Positions 5,802 through 13,346 of a stretch of 17,184 nt of DNA are shown in pieces (within the stretch, counting starts at the first letter, position 1; each line of letters starts with the position of its first letter). A program made the translations under genes and the position numbers. Origin of the DNA: a bacterium (GTDB lineage: Bacteria; ARS69); NCBI GenBank assembly GCA_025774805.1, contig JALGZR010000102.1, positions 1-17,184 on the forward strand, written 5' to 3'. The notes under the pieces were generated by a model. That model worked only from the letters and a program-made list of their open reading frames with translations. It made no database searches and was not told the DNA's origin.

Positions 5802-7541
5802 TCAGAGCACCACGACCTTCACGGTCGTGCTCCGCCTCCCCACGGTGAACCGGGCGAAGTAGACCCCTCCGGCGACACGGGAGCCGTCCCTTCCGGTGGC
5901 CTGCCACTCCCACGTGTGCAGGCCGTCGGACAGGGGTCCGTCGTGCAGGGTGCGGACCTTGCGTCCGCTCACGTCGAAGATGGCGAGCTCGGCGCGCCGG
6001 GCACCGTCCCCCCGATAGTGCAGGACCGTCGCATGGCGGACCGGATTCGGCCTCACCTGAATAAACCCCGCCGTGGAGGCGAGATCCTCCGCGGAAACCG
6101 CGCTTCCCGTGTTCCGGAAGAGGTAGTTCCCCTTGTTCGAGTCCCAGTTCGTGATGCCGAGATCGAGATCGGCCGAGTAGGTGTAGCGGACCTCGATCCG
6201 CTCGCCGAGCCCGGGCGGAGTGGCCAGGGACAGCCAGCCGCCCCCGAGGTGTTCGACGTAAGCGGTCGGGGGAAGGGGCGTGCCGTTCACGGTGACCTCG
6301 TCCACCGAGCGAACGGGACTGCGGCCGAGCTTGACGTAGGTGCGGGCGCCGTCGCCGCCGGCGACGGTGACTCCGTCCGAGCGCAGATCGTCGTTGTCGA
6401 CGTCTCCCCAGAACATGTTCTCGATCACGCTGCTCGTGCTGCTCGTCCAGGCGGCGGTCACCCCGAGGGCGCCCCCGAAGTTCTCGTAAATCCTCGCGGG
6501 GTCCCACCAGCGGCCCGCGCCGAGATCGGCGTCCCCGTCGAAGTCGACGTCCACCCAGGACACGTGCGACCCGTAGTCCGAGGACAGGGACTGCCACACG
6601 GGGAACGCCGACAGCGTCCCCAGCGTGTTCTCGTAGACCTTGAACCGCCCCGATCCTCCCTCCTGGAAGTTGTCCGCCACGGCGAGTTCGGGATAGCCGT
6701 CGTGGTTCCAGTCGCCGAGCGCGGCGGTGTTGCCGTACTCGGGCGCGTCCGAGCTCTGCCAGTCGGCGGAGTCGGGCAGTCCGCCGCCGGCGGTCTGGCG
6801 ATTCAGGTAGAGCCGGTTCGCACCGATGATGCCGCAGAAGAGAAGGTCCTGATCCCCGTCGAGATCCACGTCGTCCCACGTCACGTCGAGGGCGTAGGCC
6901 GAATCCGGCTCCTGCCACGAGGGCGTCGCCTCGAAGGTCCCGCCGATGTTGTAGAAGACCATGGAGCGCTCCGGCCGCCCCGTGTAGGACTCTCCGGCCG
7001 CGCAGGCGAGGTCGAGGTCCCCGTCGCCGTCGGCGTCGCCGAGAGCCACCGAGAAGCAGTACATGCGGATGCCCGACACCCAGACCGGAGAGGCGATGTA
7101 CGCTCCGGCGCCGTCGTTCAGATAGAGCTTCGCCTGACCGGGCTGGCTGAATCCGTTGAGACCGAGATAGACGCCCACCACGAGGTCGGGGAGATCGTCG
7201 CCGTTGACGTCCCCCACGTCGAGATGGCCGTTGTAGTCCCGGTCACCCGAGACCCACGCGGGCGTGAGGGGCAGGGTGCCGTCGCCGTTGTTGTAGTAGA
7301 TGACGACGCGCTGTCGCGAGATGTCGTTCCCGTTCGCGACCACCATGTCGAGCCAGCCGTCCCCGTTCACGTCCGACCAGGCCCCGCCCGTCGCCACGTA
7401 GCCCTCGGGCGTCGACGTCCAGGCGGGAGTCGTCTCGAGGGGAATCACGGCACGCGTGGCCCCCGCGGGGAGCAGGAGCGATGCGATCAGGAGAGAGGCG
7501 AGAACGGGGGGAGTCTTGGCGGTGAGCCGGTCGGTGAGCAT
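5802..7541 (-). CDS. Secreted FG-GAP/VCBS repeat protein with C-terminal sorting domain
   Basis: This 579-residue protein has a signal peptide (PPVLASLLIASLLLPAGATR, cleavage probably after ATRA). About seven FG-GAP/VCBS-type repeats follow with Ca-binding-like Asp loops: DVNGDGWLDMVV, DVNGDDLPDLVV, DADGDGDLDLAC, DVDLDGDQDLLF, DWNHDGYPELAV, DVDFDGDADLGA and DVDNDDLRSDGV. Together these suggest one seven-bladed beta-propeller. A linker leads to a C-terminal FlgD-like domain (RPNPVRHATVLHY, IFDVSGRKVRTL, VAGGVYFARF), the same type as in the M1 peptidase, so both likely use one export and anchoring route. The ATG at 7541 has AAGGAG before it; the upstream in-frame ATG at 7601 lies within the likely promoter. 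Function is probably surface binding or adhesion, and the ligand is unknown. Confidence 0.85.
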   Translation of the reverse strand: MLTDRLTAKTPPVLASLLIASLLLPAGATRAVIPLETTPAWTSTPEGYVATGGAWSDVNGDGWLDMVVANGNDISRQRVVIYYNNGDGTLPLTPAWVSGDRDYNGHLDVGDVNGDDLPDLVVGVYLGLNGFSQPGQAKLYLNDGAGAYIASPVWVSGIRMYCFSVALGDADGDGDLDLACAAGESYTGRPERSMVFYNIGGTFEATPSWQEPDSAYALDVTWDDVDLDGDQDLLFCGIIGANRLYLNRQTAGGGLPDSADWQSSDAPEYGNTAALGDWNHDGYPELAVADNFQEGGSGRFKVYENTLGTLSAFPVWQSLSSDYGSHVSWVDVDFDGDADLGAGRWWDPARIYENFGGALGVTAAWTSSTSSVIENMFWGDVDNDDLRSDGVTVAGGDGARTYVKLGRSPVRSVDEVTVNGTPLPPTAYVEHLGGGWLSLATPPGLGERIEVRYTYSADLDLGITNWDSNKGNYLFRNTGSAVSAEDLASTAGFIQVRPNPVRHATVLHYRGDGARRAELAIFDVSGRKVRTLHDGPLSDGLHTWEWQATGRDGSRVAGGVYFARFTVGRRSTTVKVVVL

Positions 7542-7571
7542 GGGGGTCTCCTTGGGCGCAGGTGCTCTTCG

Positions 7572-7601
7572 ATGATACCCGAAGGAGAGAGCCCGAACCA
7601 A
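7572..7601 (-). promoter_or_regulatory. Promoter of the FG-GAP protein gene
   Basis: On the minus strand TTGGTT (7601-7596) is followed after 18 nt by TATCAT (7577-7572, 5/6). Transcription would begin near 7565, about 24 nt before the ATG at 7541. Confidence 0.45.
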
Positions 7602-7642
7602 CCGGCTCCCCGGAGTCGGTGCTCGCGATCCCGCGACGAAGA

Positions 7643-7662
7643 ACCGGTCGGGGCCGACCGGT
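7643..7662 (-). terminator. Terminator-like hairpin after the symporter gene
   Basis: A perfect 9-bp inverted repeat ACCGGTCGG/CCGACCGGT with a 2-nt centre begins 8 nt past the symporter stop codon. On the minus strand it is followed by TCTTCGTC, a poor U-tract, so termination efficiency is uncertain. It separates the symporter from the FG-GAP gene. Confidence 0.45.
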
Positions 7663-7670
7663 CCGATCGG

Positions 7671-9128
7671 TCACGGGCGCGACTCCTCCCGATCCGGCGG
7701 GAGCAGGCTGATCAGCAGGATGGCGGCGGCGGAGCAGAGAAAGGCGGGAATGAGCTCGTAAATCCCGGTGGGCTCCTTCAACCAGAGCCTCCACCCGACG
7801 GTCACGACGGTACCGAGGATCATGCCGACGACGATGGCGAGACGTCGGGTCCTCTTCCAGTAGAGCGAGAAGATCACCGCGGGACCCAGGGATGCCCCCA
7901 GTCCTCCCCAGGCGAAGAGAACCAGCCAGAACACGAGATCGTGGGCGAGGTAGGCGAGGATCAGAGCCAGGCCGCCCGAGATCAGAACGACAATCCGGCT
8001 GACCCGCAATCGCTGCGCCTCGGCGATCGCCTCCCGCTTCTTCAGGATCTTCTCGTAGACGTCTCGAACGAACGTCGACGCCACGACGAGAAGCTGGGAG
8101 TCGGCGGTGGAAAGGATCGCCGCGAACACGCCTCCGACGAGCAGTCCGTAGAGAGCCGGTCCGAAGAAGTGGGAGGAGAGGACGAGATAGACCATCTCCG
8201 AGTCGGCGTTGGGGAGGTCCTCGCTCCGCGGCACGATCGCTCGGCCGAGCAGACCGATGAGCACGGCGCCGAAGCCCAGCACGACGTTCCACAGCGTGCC
8301 GACGACGGCGGCCGGCCGCAGGTTTCTCGGATCGTCGATGGACATGTAACGGACGAGGATGTGCGGTTGCCCGGGAGAGCCCAGACCGATGCCCAGGAAT
8401 CCCACGATGGCTCCGAGTCCCACCGAGCGGGGATCCAGGTATCCCGGGTCGAGGCCGGTGAGGATCTCGCGCAACACCCGCTCCCCCCCGAGCTGCGCGA
8501 GGCCGACCGCCGGCAGAACGACGAGCCCGATCAACATGATCACGGCCCTCAAGACGTCGTTGTAGGCGACCGCGATGTAGCCCCCGAGGACGACGTAGAC
8601 CAGGATCAGCCCCGCGGAGATCAGGAGACCGGCGGCGGGACCGATGCCGAACGCACTGCTCAGCGTCTTCGCTCCCCCCGAGAGCTGCGCCGACACGTAG
8701 GCGGTGATGAAGATGCCGATGATGATCGCGCCCACGACTCGGATCACCTGCCTCGTGTCGCCGGTGCGCGTCTCGAAGTAGTCCAGAAGGGTAATCGAAC
8801 CGTACTCCTCCGTTCGCGCCCGGAGACGTCTTCCGATGTAGATGAATTGGAAGAACTCCACGGTCGTGTAGCCGAGAATCGCCCAGACCGCACCGGCCCC
8901 CATCGTGTAGGCCATCCCGCTGACGCCGAGAACCAGCCAGGCCGACCTTCCCGAGGAGACGGCGGACAGGGCCACGACGAAGCGGTTCATGGCCCGACCC
9001 CCCAGGAAGAAGTCGGACTGCGATCGCGTTCGTCCGAGCGTGAGGAAACCCACGAGGACCGGCAGGAGCAAGGTCACGAGGAACACCGCGAAAGCGAGCG
9101 GGTGGGCGAGCTTCTCGTACGCGTTCAT
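7671..9128 (-). CDS. PutP-like sodium:solute symporter (SSS family)
   Basis: The product is 485 residues and hydrophobic throughout, with about 13 membrane helices, as in PutP. It carries FLGGR (41-45), the TM2 motif LSAVSSGRSAW (54-64), ITLLDYFETR (112-121), GQPHILVR (253-260) and AAILSTADSQLL (336-347). Ala337, Ser340 and Thr341 fall at the same numbers as the sodium-site residues of E. coli PutP. The C-terminus GIYELIPAF also matches PutP. Proline is the best guess, but SSS members vary in substrate. The gene is divergent from the pyrimidine locus, so uptake of a pyrimidine or beta-amino acid is possible but unsupported by the protein itself. The ATG at 9128 has GAGG close upstream. Confidence 0.85.
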   Translation of the reverse strand: MNAYEKLAHPLAFAVFLVTLLLPVLVGFLTLGRTRSQSDFFLGGRAMNRFVVALSAVSSGRSAWLVLGVSGMAYTMGAGAVWAILGYTTVEFFQFIYIGRRLRARTEEYGSITLLDYFETRTGDTRQVIRVVGAIIIGIFITAYVSAQLSGGAKTLSSAFGIGPAAGLLISAGLILVYVVLGGYIAVAYNDVLRAVIMLIGLVVLPAVGLAQLGGERVLREILTGLDPGYLDPRSVGLGAIVGFLGIGLGSPGQPHILVRYMSIDDPRNLRPAAVVGTLWNVVLGFGAVLIGLLGRAIVPRSEDLPNADSEMVYLVLSSHFFGPALYGLLVGGVFAAILSTADSQLLVVASTFVRDVYEKILKKREAIAEAQRLRVSRIVVLISGGLALILAYLAHDLVFWLVLFAWGGLGASLGPAVIFSLYWKRTRRLAIVVGMILGTVVTVGWRLWLKEPTGIYELIPAFLCSAAAILLISLLPPDREESRP

Positions 9129-9178
9129 CGTCCTCGGCGGCCGGGCACGGAGGTCGGCACGGAAGGTGGACGGTCGAG

Positions 9179-9207
9179 ATGATAACGGTCCGGACCGGAA
9201 CTGAGAA
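9179..9207 (-). promoter_or_regulatory. Symporter promoter with palindromic operator candidate in the spacer
   Basis: On the minus strand TTCTCA (9207-9202, 4/6) is followed after 17 nt by TATCAT (9184-9179, 5/6). Transcription would start near 9172, about 44 nt before the ATG. The spacer holds a perfect 12-bp palindrome, CGGTCCGGACCG (9186-9197), placed where a repressor would block RNA polymerase. Confidence 0.45.
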
Positions 9208-9300
9208 CCGTACGGAGCGTCGGCCGGGCCTTGCCCGCCCCCTCGCTGGGAGCGCGGGTTTCAACCTCTCCCTTCCCAACGACTTCCCGGACCGGCGCCC

Positions 9301-9329
9301 TTGTCGCCGGTTCCCGACTGGTGTAGCCT
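9301..9329 (+). promoter_or_regulatory. Possible promoter of the pyrimidine catabolism locus
   Basis: TTGTCG (9301-9306) and TAGCCT (9324-9329) are separated by 17 nt and lie 45 nt before the dehydrogenase ATG. Matches to consensus are only 4/6 and 3/6, so this is tentative. Confidence 0.3.
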
Positions 9330-9374
9330 GACTCCACTCTGGGAAAACGCCCCGCGAGCGCGAGGAGGTACGGC

Positions 9375-10835
9375 ATGGCAGTGGAGAGCGCGGTCGAGAC
9401 GCTGCGGAACTACGTGAACGGCGAGTGGATCGACGCGGCGGCGGGTGAGACCCGGGAGGTTCGAAACCCGGCCACCGGGGAGGTGATCGGACGCGTCCCG
9501 ATGGGCGGAGCGGCGGATGTCGACCGGGCGGTCCGGGCGGCGGCCGAGGCCTACGAAGCCTGGCGGCGAGTGCCTCCCGTCGAGCGGGCGCGATACCTGT
9601 TCAACCTGAAATTCCTCCTCGAGGAGAGAGCCGAGGAGCTCGCCCGCGTCGTGACGCTCGAGAACGGCAAGACGTTTCACGAGTCCCGGGGAAGCGTGAG
9701 GCGGGGAATCGAGTGCGTCGAGGTGGCGAGCGGGGCGCCGTCGTTGCTGATGGGCATGGCCATCGAAGACGTCGCGGCGGGGATCGACTGCGAGTCGATC
9801 CGGCAGCCGCTCGGCGTGTTCGCCTGCATTGCCCCGTTCAACTTTCCCGCCATGGTTCCCCTCTGGTTCTATCCGTTCGCCGTCGTGTGCGGAAACACCT
9901 TCGTGTGCAAGCCGTCGGAGCAGGTGCCCCTCAGCCAGAGGTTTCTCTTCGAGCTCGTGCACGAGGCGGGCTTTCCGCCCGGCGTCCTGAACCTCGTGAA
10001 CGGGGGGAGGGAAGCCGCGGACGCCATTCTCCGGCACCCACAGGTGTGTGGCGTCTCGTTCGTCGGCTCGAGCCCGGTCGCGAAGCACGTCTACGAGACG
10101 GCGGCCGCCCACGGGAAGCGCGTCCAGGCGCTCGGCGGCGCGAAGAACTTCCTCGTCGTGATGCCCGACGCCGACATGGACAAGGCGCTCGACTCGATCA
10201 CCGAGTCCGCCTACGGCTGCGCCGGAGAGCGCTGTCTCGCGGGAACGGTCGTCTTGGCGGTCGGAGAGAGCCACGGCGCGGTCCGCGAGGGGCTCGCGAA
10301 GCGCGCCCGCGCCCTGAAGGTCGGCGACGGAGCGAAGGAGGGGGTCGAGATGGGGCCCGTCATCTCGGAACCCCACCGCCGTCGTGTCCTCGGTTACATC
10401 GAGAAGGGGATCGAGGAGGGGGCGGATCTCGTCGTCGACGGCCGGGAGAACCCCGCCGATCCGGCCGGCTACTTCCTCGGCCCGACCCTCTTCGACCGGG
10501 TCACCCCCGACATGGTCATTGCGCAGGAGGAGATCTTCGGACCGGTGCTCGGGATCGCCCAGGCCGAATCGCTCGATTCCGCGCTCGAGATCATCCACGC
10601 CCATCCCCTCGCGAACGCGAGCTCCATCTTCACGACGAGCGGGAGGCACGCGCGCGAGTTCAAGTACCGCATTGAGGCGAGCATGACCGCGGTGAATCTC
10701 GGCGTCGCGGCACCGATGTCGTTCTTCGGATTCGGCGGTGCGAAGGGCTCGTTCTTCGGCGATCTGAAGGCCCACGGCCGGGAGGCGTTCGACTTCTTCA
10801 CCGACAAGAAGATCGTCATCTCGCGCTGGTCCTAG
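9375..10835 (+). CDS. mmsA: CoA-acylating (methyl)malonate-semialdehyde dehydrogenase
   Basis: This 486-residue aldehyde dehydrogenase superfamily protein has PFNFP with catalytic Asn156, GSSPVAKHVYETAAAHGKRV (231-250), LGGAKN (253-258) and GCAGERC with catalytic Cys287. LGGAKN replaces the usual Glu-containing ALDH motif, a mark of the CoA-acylating MmsA group, which lacks the general-base glutamate. The enzyme converts malonate or methylmalonate semialdehyde with CoA and NAD+ to acetyl-CoA or propionyl-CoA plus CO2. Next to the pyrimidine genes it fits the final step for beta-alanine (from uracil) and beta-aminoisobutyrate (from thymine). The ATG at 9375 has AGGAGGT upstream. The TAG stop lies inside the CTAG at the left edge of the second repeat element, which separates this gene from the next by 230 nt. 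Confidence 0.9.
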   Translation: MAVESAVETLRNYVNGEWIDAAAGETREVRNPATGEVIGRVPMGGAADVDRAVRAAAEAYEAWRRVPPVERARYLFNLKFLLEERAEELARVVTLENGKTFHESRGSVRRGIECVEVASGAPSLLMGMAIEDVAAGIDCESIRQPLGVFACIAPFNFPAMVPLWFYPFAVVCGNTFVCKPSEQVPLSQRFLFELVHEAGFPPGVLNLVNGGREAADAILRHPQVCGVSFVGSSPVAKHVYETAAAHGKRVQALGGAKNFLVVMPDADMDKALDSITESAYGCAGERCLAGTVVLAVGESHGAVREGLAKRARALKVGDGAKEGVEMGPVISEPHRRRVLGYIEKGIEEGADLVVDGRENPADPAGYFLGPTLFDRVTPDMVIAQEEIFGPVLGIAQAESLDSALEIIHAHPLANASSIFTTSGRHAREFKYRIEASMTAVNLGVAAPMSFFGFGGAKGSFFGDLKAHGREAFDFFTDKKIVISRWS

Positions 10836-11015
10836 CCCGGACTACTCATGAATGATCTGCTACGATCGCGGATACACGCCACCGGACGGGCGTCCTCGGG
10901 GTCCGTACCCTGCGACGTATCGTCGAGATACGCCTCGGGTCCGGACCCCTGCGGGTGCCCGCCCGGTGGGCGTCTCCGCAATCTCGCGACGATCTTCATG
11001 AATAGTCCGGGCTAG
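10832..11015. mobile_element. MITE-like structured repeat element, copy 2 (184 bp)
   Basis: The terminal inverted repeats are 10832-10852 and 10995-11015 (20 of 21 match); the right arm is identical to that of copy 1. Conserved inner parts are the GGACG/CGTCC hairpin (10884-10895), the CGTATC/GATACG hairpin (10916-10932) and the GGGTCC/GGACCC hairpin (10937-10948), the last two enclosed by GTACCC/GGGTGC (10905-10910 with 10953-10958). It is 26 bp longer than copy 1, the extra sequence lying near the right end. It sits between two co-directional genes of one pathway, so it would be transcribed and could fold as a terminator, attenuator or RNA-processing site. Confidence 0.75.
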
Positions 11016-11065
11016 CCCGGGCAGGGGGCGACCGTCCCCGGACTCCCGGAGGAAAGGGGAACACG

Positions 11066-11938
11066 GTGAGCAGAATCGTTCGGGGCGGGTTGATCCAGTG
11101 CTCCAATCCGATCAACGACGACAGTCGGCCCGTGGCCGAGATCAAGCAGGCCGCCTTCGAGAAGCATCTCCCGTTCATCGATCAGGCGGGCGAGAAAGGG
11201 GTGCAGATCCTCTGCCTGCAGGAGATCTTCAACGGCCCGTACTTCTGTCCGAGTCAGGACTCGAAATGGTGCGACACGTCGGAATCGATCCCGGGACCGA
11301 CGATCGAGGCCCTCATCCCGTACGCGAAGAAGTACGAAATGGTCCTCATCGTACCGATCTACGAGCGCGAGCAGGCCGGGGTCTACTACAACTCAGCGGG
11401 CGTCATCGACGCGGACGGGACCTATCTCGGGAAGTACCGGAAGAACCACATCCCCCATACCGCCGGCTTCTGGGAAAAGTACTTCTTCAAACCGGGGAAT
11501 CTCGGCTACCCCGTGTTCTCGACGAGATACGCGCAGGTCGGCGTGTACATCTGCTACGATCGGCACTTTCCCGAGGGGGCCCGGCTCCTCGGCCTGAACG
11601 GGGCCGAAATCGTGTTCAACCCGTCGGCGACGGTCGCCGGTCTCTCCCAGTATCTCTGGAAGTTGGAGCAACCGGCGCACGCCGTCGCGAACGGCTATTT
11701 TATGGGCTGCCTGAACCGGGTCGGCACGGAGGCGCCCTGGAACATCGGAAAGTTCTACGGAACGAGCTACTTCGTCGATCCGCGCGGGCAGTTCCTCGCA
11801 GAGGGGTCGGAGGACGATGACGAGCTCGTCGTCGCGGACATGGACCTCGACGTGATCGAAGAAGTTCGGCGCACTTGGCAGTTCTTTCGAGACCGGCGGC
11901 CGGAGACGTACGAGGACATGGTCGAGCTGCTCCCCTGA
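11066..11938 (+). CDS. Beta-ureidopropionase (N-carbamoyl-beta-alanine amidohydrolase), nitrilase superfamily
   Basis: The product has 290 residues. The nitrilase catalytic triad is complete: Glu53 (CLQEIF), Lys126 (YRKNHIP) and Cys163 (YICYDRHFPE). The stretch around GFWEKYFFKPGN (134-145) is characteristic of beta-ureidopropionase (UPB1 group) rather than general nitrilases. It hydrolyses N-carbamoyl-beta-alanine to beta-alanine, CO2 and NH3, the third step of reductive uracil breakdown. The start is a GTG at 11066 with AGGGGA 5 nt upstream; no in-frame ATG nearby gives the conserved N-terminus. It follows the second repeat element by 50 nt and precedes dihydropyrimidinase by 28 nt. This is the nitrilase-type enzyme, unrelated to the M20-type beta-alanine synthase of some bacteria and yeasts. 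Confidence 0.9.
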   Translation: MSRIVRGGLIQCSNPINDDSRPVAEIKQAAFEKHLPFIDQAGEKGVQILCLQEIFNGPYFCPSQDSKWCDTSESIPGPTIEALIPYAKKYEMVLIVPIYEREQAGVYYNSAGVIDADGTYLGKYRKNHIPHTAGFWEKYFFKPGNLGYPVFSTRYAQVGVYICYDRHFPEGARLLGLNGAEIVFNPSATVAGLSQYLWKLEQPAHAVANGYFMGCLNRVGTEAPWNIGKFYGTSYFVDPRGQFLAEGSEDDDELVVADMDLDVIEEVRRTWQFFRDRRPETYEDMVELLP

Positions 11939-11966
11939 ATCCTGATCCTGACTCGGGAGGAAACCG

Positions 11967-13346
11967 ATGGGAGTCCTGATCAAGAACGGAACGATCGTGA
12001 CCGCCCTCGACGAGATGCGGGGCGACATCCTCTGCCGGGACGGGACGATCGTCGACATCGGACGAGAGATCTCCGGGAACGGGGAGGACGAGGTCGTCGA
12101 CGCGTCGGGTCACTGCGTCTTCCCGGGGGGACTCGACCCGCACGTGCACATGGCGCTCCCCTTCATGGGGACCGTGTCCACCGACGACTTCGAGAAGGGG
12201 GGGACCGCGGCGATCGCCGGGGGAACGACATCGTTCATCGACTTCGTGATCCCGAACCGGGGCGACGACCCGATGGAGGCCCTCGCCGCGTGGCACGAGA
12301 AGGCGAAAAACGCCGTCACCGACTACTCCTTTCACATGTCCGTAACCTGGTGGGGCGAGAAGAGCGAAGAGTGGCTTGCGCGTTGCGTGCGGGAGAAAGG
12401 CATCACCTCGATCAAGGTCTTCATGGCCTATCGCGGCGCGATCGGCGTGGACGACACGGAGCTCGTCCGCGCACTCACCGCCGCCGCCAAGCTCGGAGTG
12501 ATCGTCACCGTGCACGCGGAGCACGGGGAAATGGTGGTCGAGCTCCAGAACAAGTTCTTCGAGGCGGGCCGGGTGGAGCCGAAATACCACGCCCTGTCCC
12601 GACCCTCACCCGTGGAGGGCGAGGCGACGAATCGCGTGCTCATGCTCGCCGAGCTCACCGGAGCGACCGTGTACATCGTGCACATGACGTGCGCGGAGGC
12701 GGTGAAGGCCCTCGCCGAAGCCCGTGAGCGGGGGCAGCTCGCGTACGGGGAGACCTGTCCCCAGTACCTCCTCCTCGACGACAGGGTTTATGAGAAGCCC
12801 GACTTCGAGGGGGCGGCGTACGTGATGTCTCCTCCGATTCGTCCCCTCGGACACCAGGAGCCTCTCTGGGCGGGGCTCCAGTCGGGCATCCTCCAGGTGG
12901 TCGGAACCGATCACTGCCCGTTCAACCAGAACGGACAGAAGGACATGGGTCGGGACGACTTCCGCAAGATCCCGAACGGCGCCGCCGGCATTCAGGACCG
13001 GCTGTCCCTGCTCTGGCACCACGGAGTGCGCGCGGGCCGGATCGATCGGCATCGCTTCGTGGACCTCACGTCCACGCGGGCGGCGAAGATCTTCCACCTC
13101 TATCCCCGCAAGGGATCCATCTCCGTCGGAGCCGACGCCGATCTCGTCGTATGGGATCCGGAGGGGACGCGGACGATCTCCGCGAAGACCCATTTGCACG
13201 GGAACGACCGCAGCATCTTCGAGGGATTCGAGGTGAAGGGGATCCCGTCGACCGTGCTCGTGAACGGGCGAATCGCCTACCGGGACGGGGACCTCGAGGT
13301 CGAGCCCGGATCGGGCCGGTTCCTCGAAAGGAGGGTGCCCGAATGA
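11967..13346 (+). CDS. hydA: Dihydropyrimidinase (D-hydantoinase family)
   Basis: The 459-residue amidohydrolase has all binuclear zinc ligands: His59 and His61 (DPHVHM), carboxylated Lys150 (SIKVFMAY), His183 (VHAEHGE), His239 (VHMTC) and Asp315 (GTDHCPF). Tyr155 is the expected substrate-positioning residue. SPPIRP (288-293) and NGAAGIQDRL are usual for dihydropyrimidinases. It opens dihydrouracil or dihydrothymine to the N-carbamoyl-beta-amino acid, which the preceding gene product hydrolyses. Specificity for pyrimidines over hydantoins is inferred from the neighbours. The ATG at 11967 has GGGAGGA about 6 nt upstream. The TGA stop overlaps the next gene's ATG as ATGA. Confidence 0.92.
   Translation: MGVLIKNGTIVTALDEMRGDILCRDGTIVDIGREISGNGEDEVVDASGHCVFPGGLDPHVHMALPFMGTVSTDDFEKGGTAAIAGGTTSFIDFVIPNRGDDPMEALAAWHEKAKNAVTDYSFHMSVTWWGEKSEEWLARCVREKGITSIKVFMAYRGAIGVDDTELVRALTAAAKLGVIVTVHAEHGEMVVELQNKFFEAGRVEPKYHALSRPSPVEGEATNRVLMLAELTGATVYIVHMTCAEAVKALAEARERGQLAYGETCPQYLLLDDRVYEKPDFEGAAYVMSPPIRPLGHQEPLWAGLQSGILQVVGTDHCPFNQNGQKDMGRDDFRKIPNGAAGIQDRLSLLWHHGVRAGRIDRHRFVDLTSTRAAKIFHLYPRKGSISVGADADLVVWDPEGTRTISAKTHLHGNDRSIFEGFEVKGIPSTVLVNGRIAYRDGDLEVEPGSGRFLERRVPE

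Noticed and set aside
5460-9182. A very long plus-strand open frame (about 1240 codons)
   Set aside because: It runs antisense across the FG-GAP and symporter genes and translates to low-complexity R/G/E/D/H-rich sequence with no domain. Such antisense frames are expected opposite GC-rich genes.
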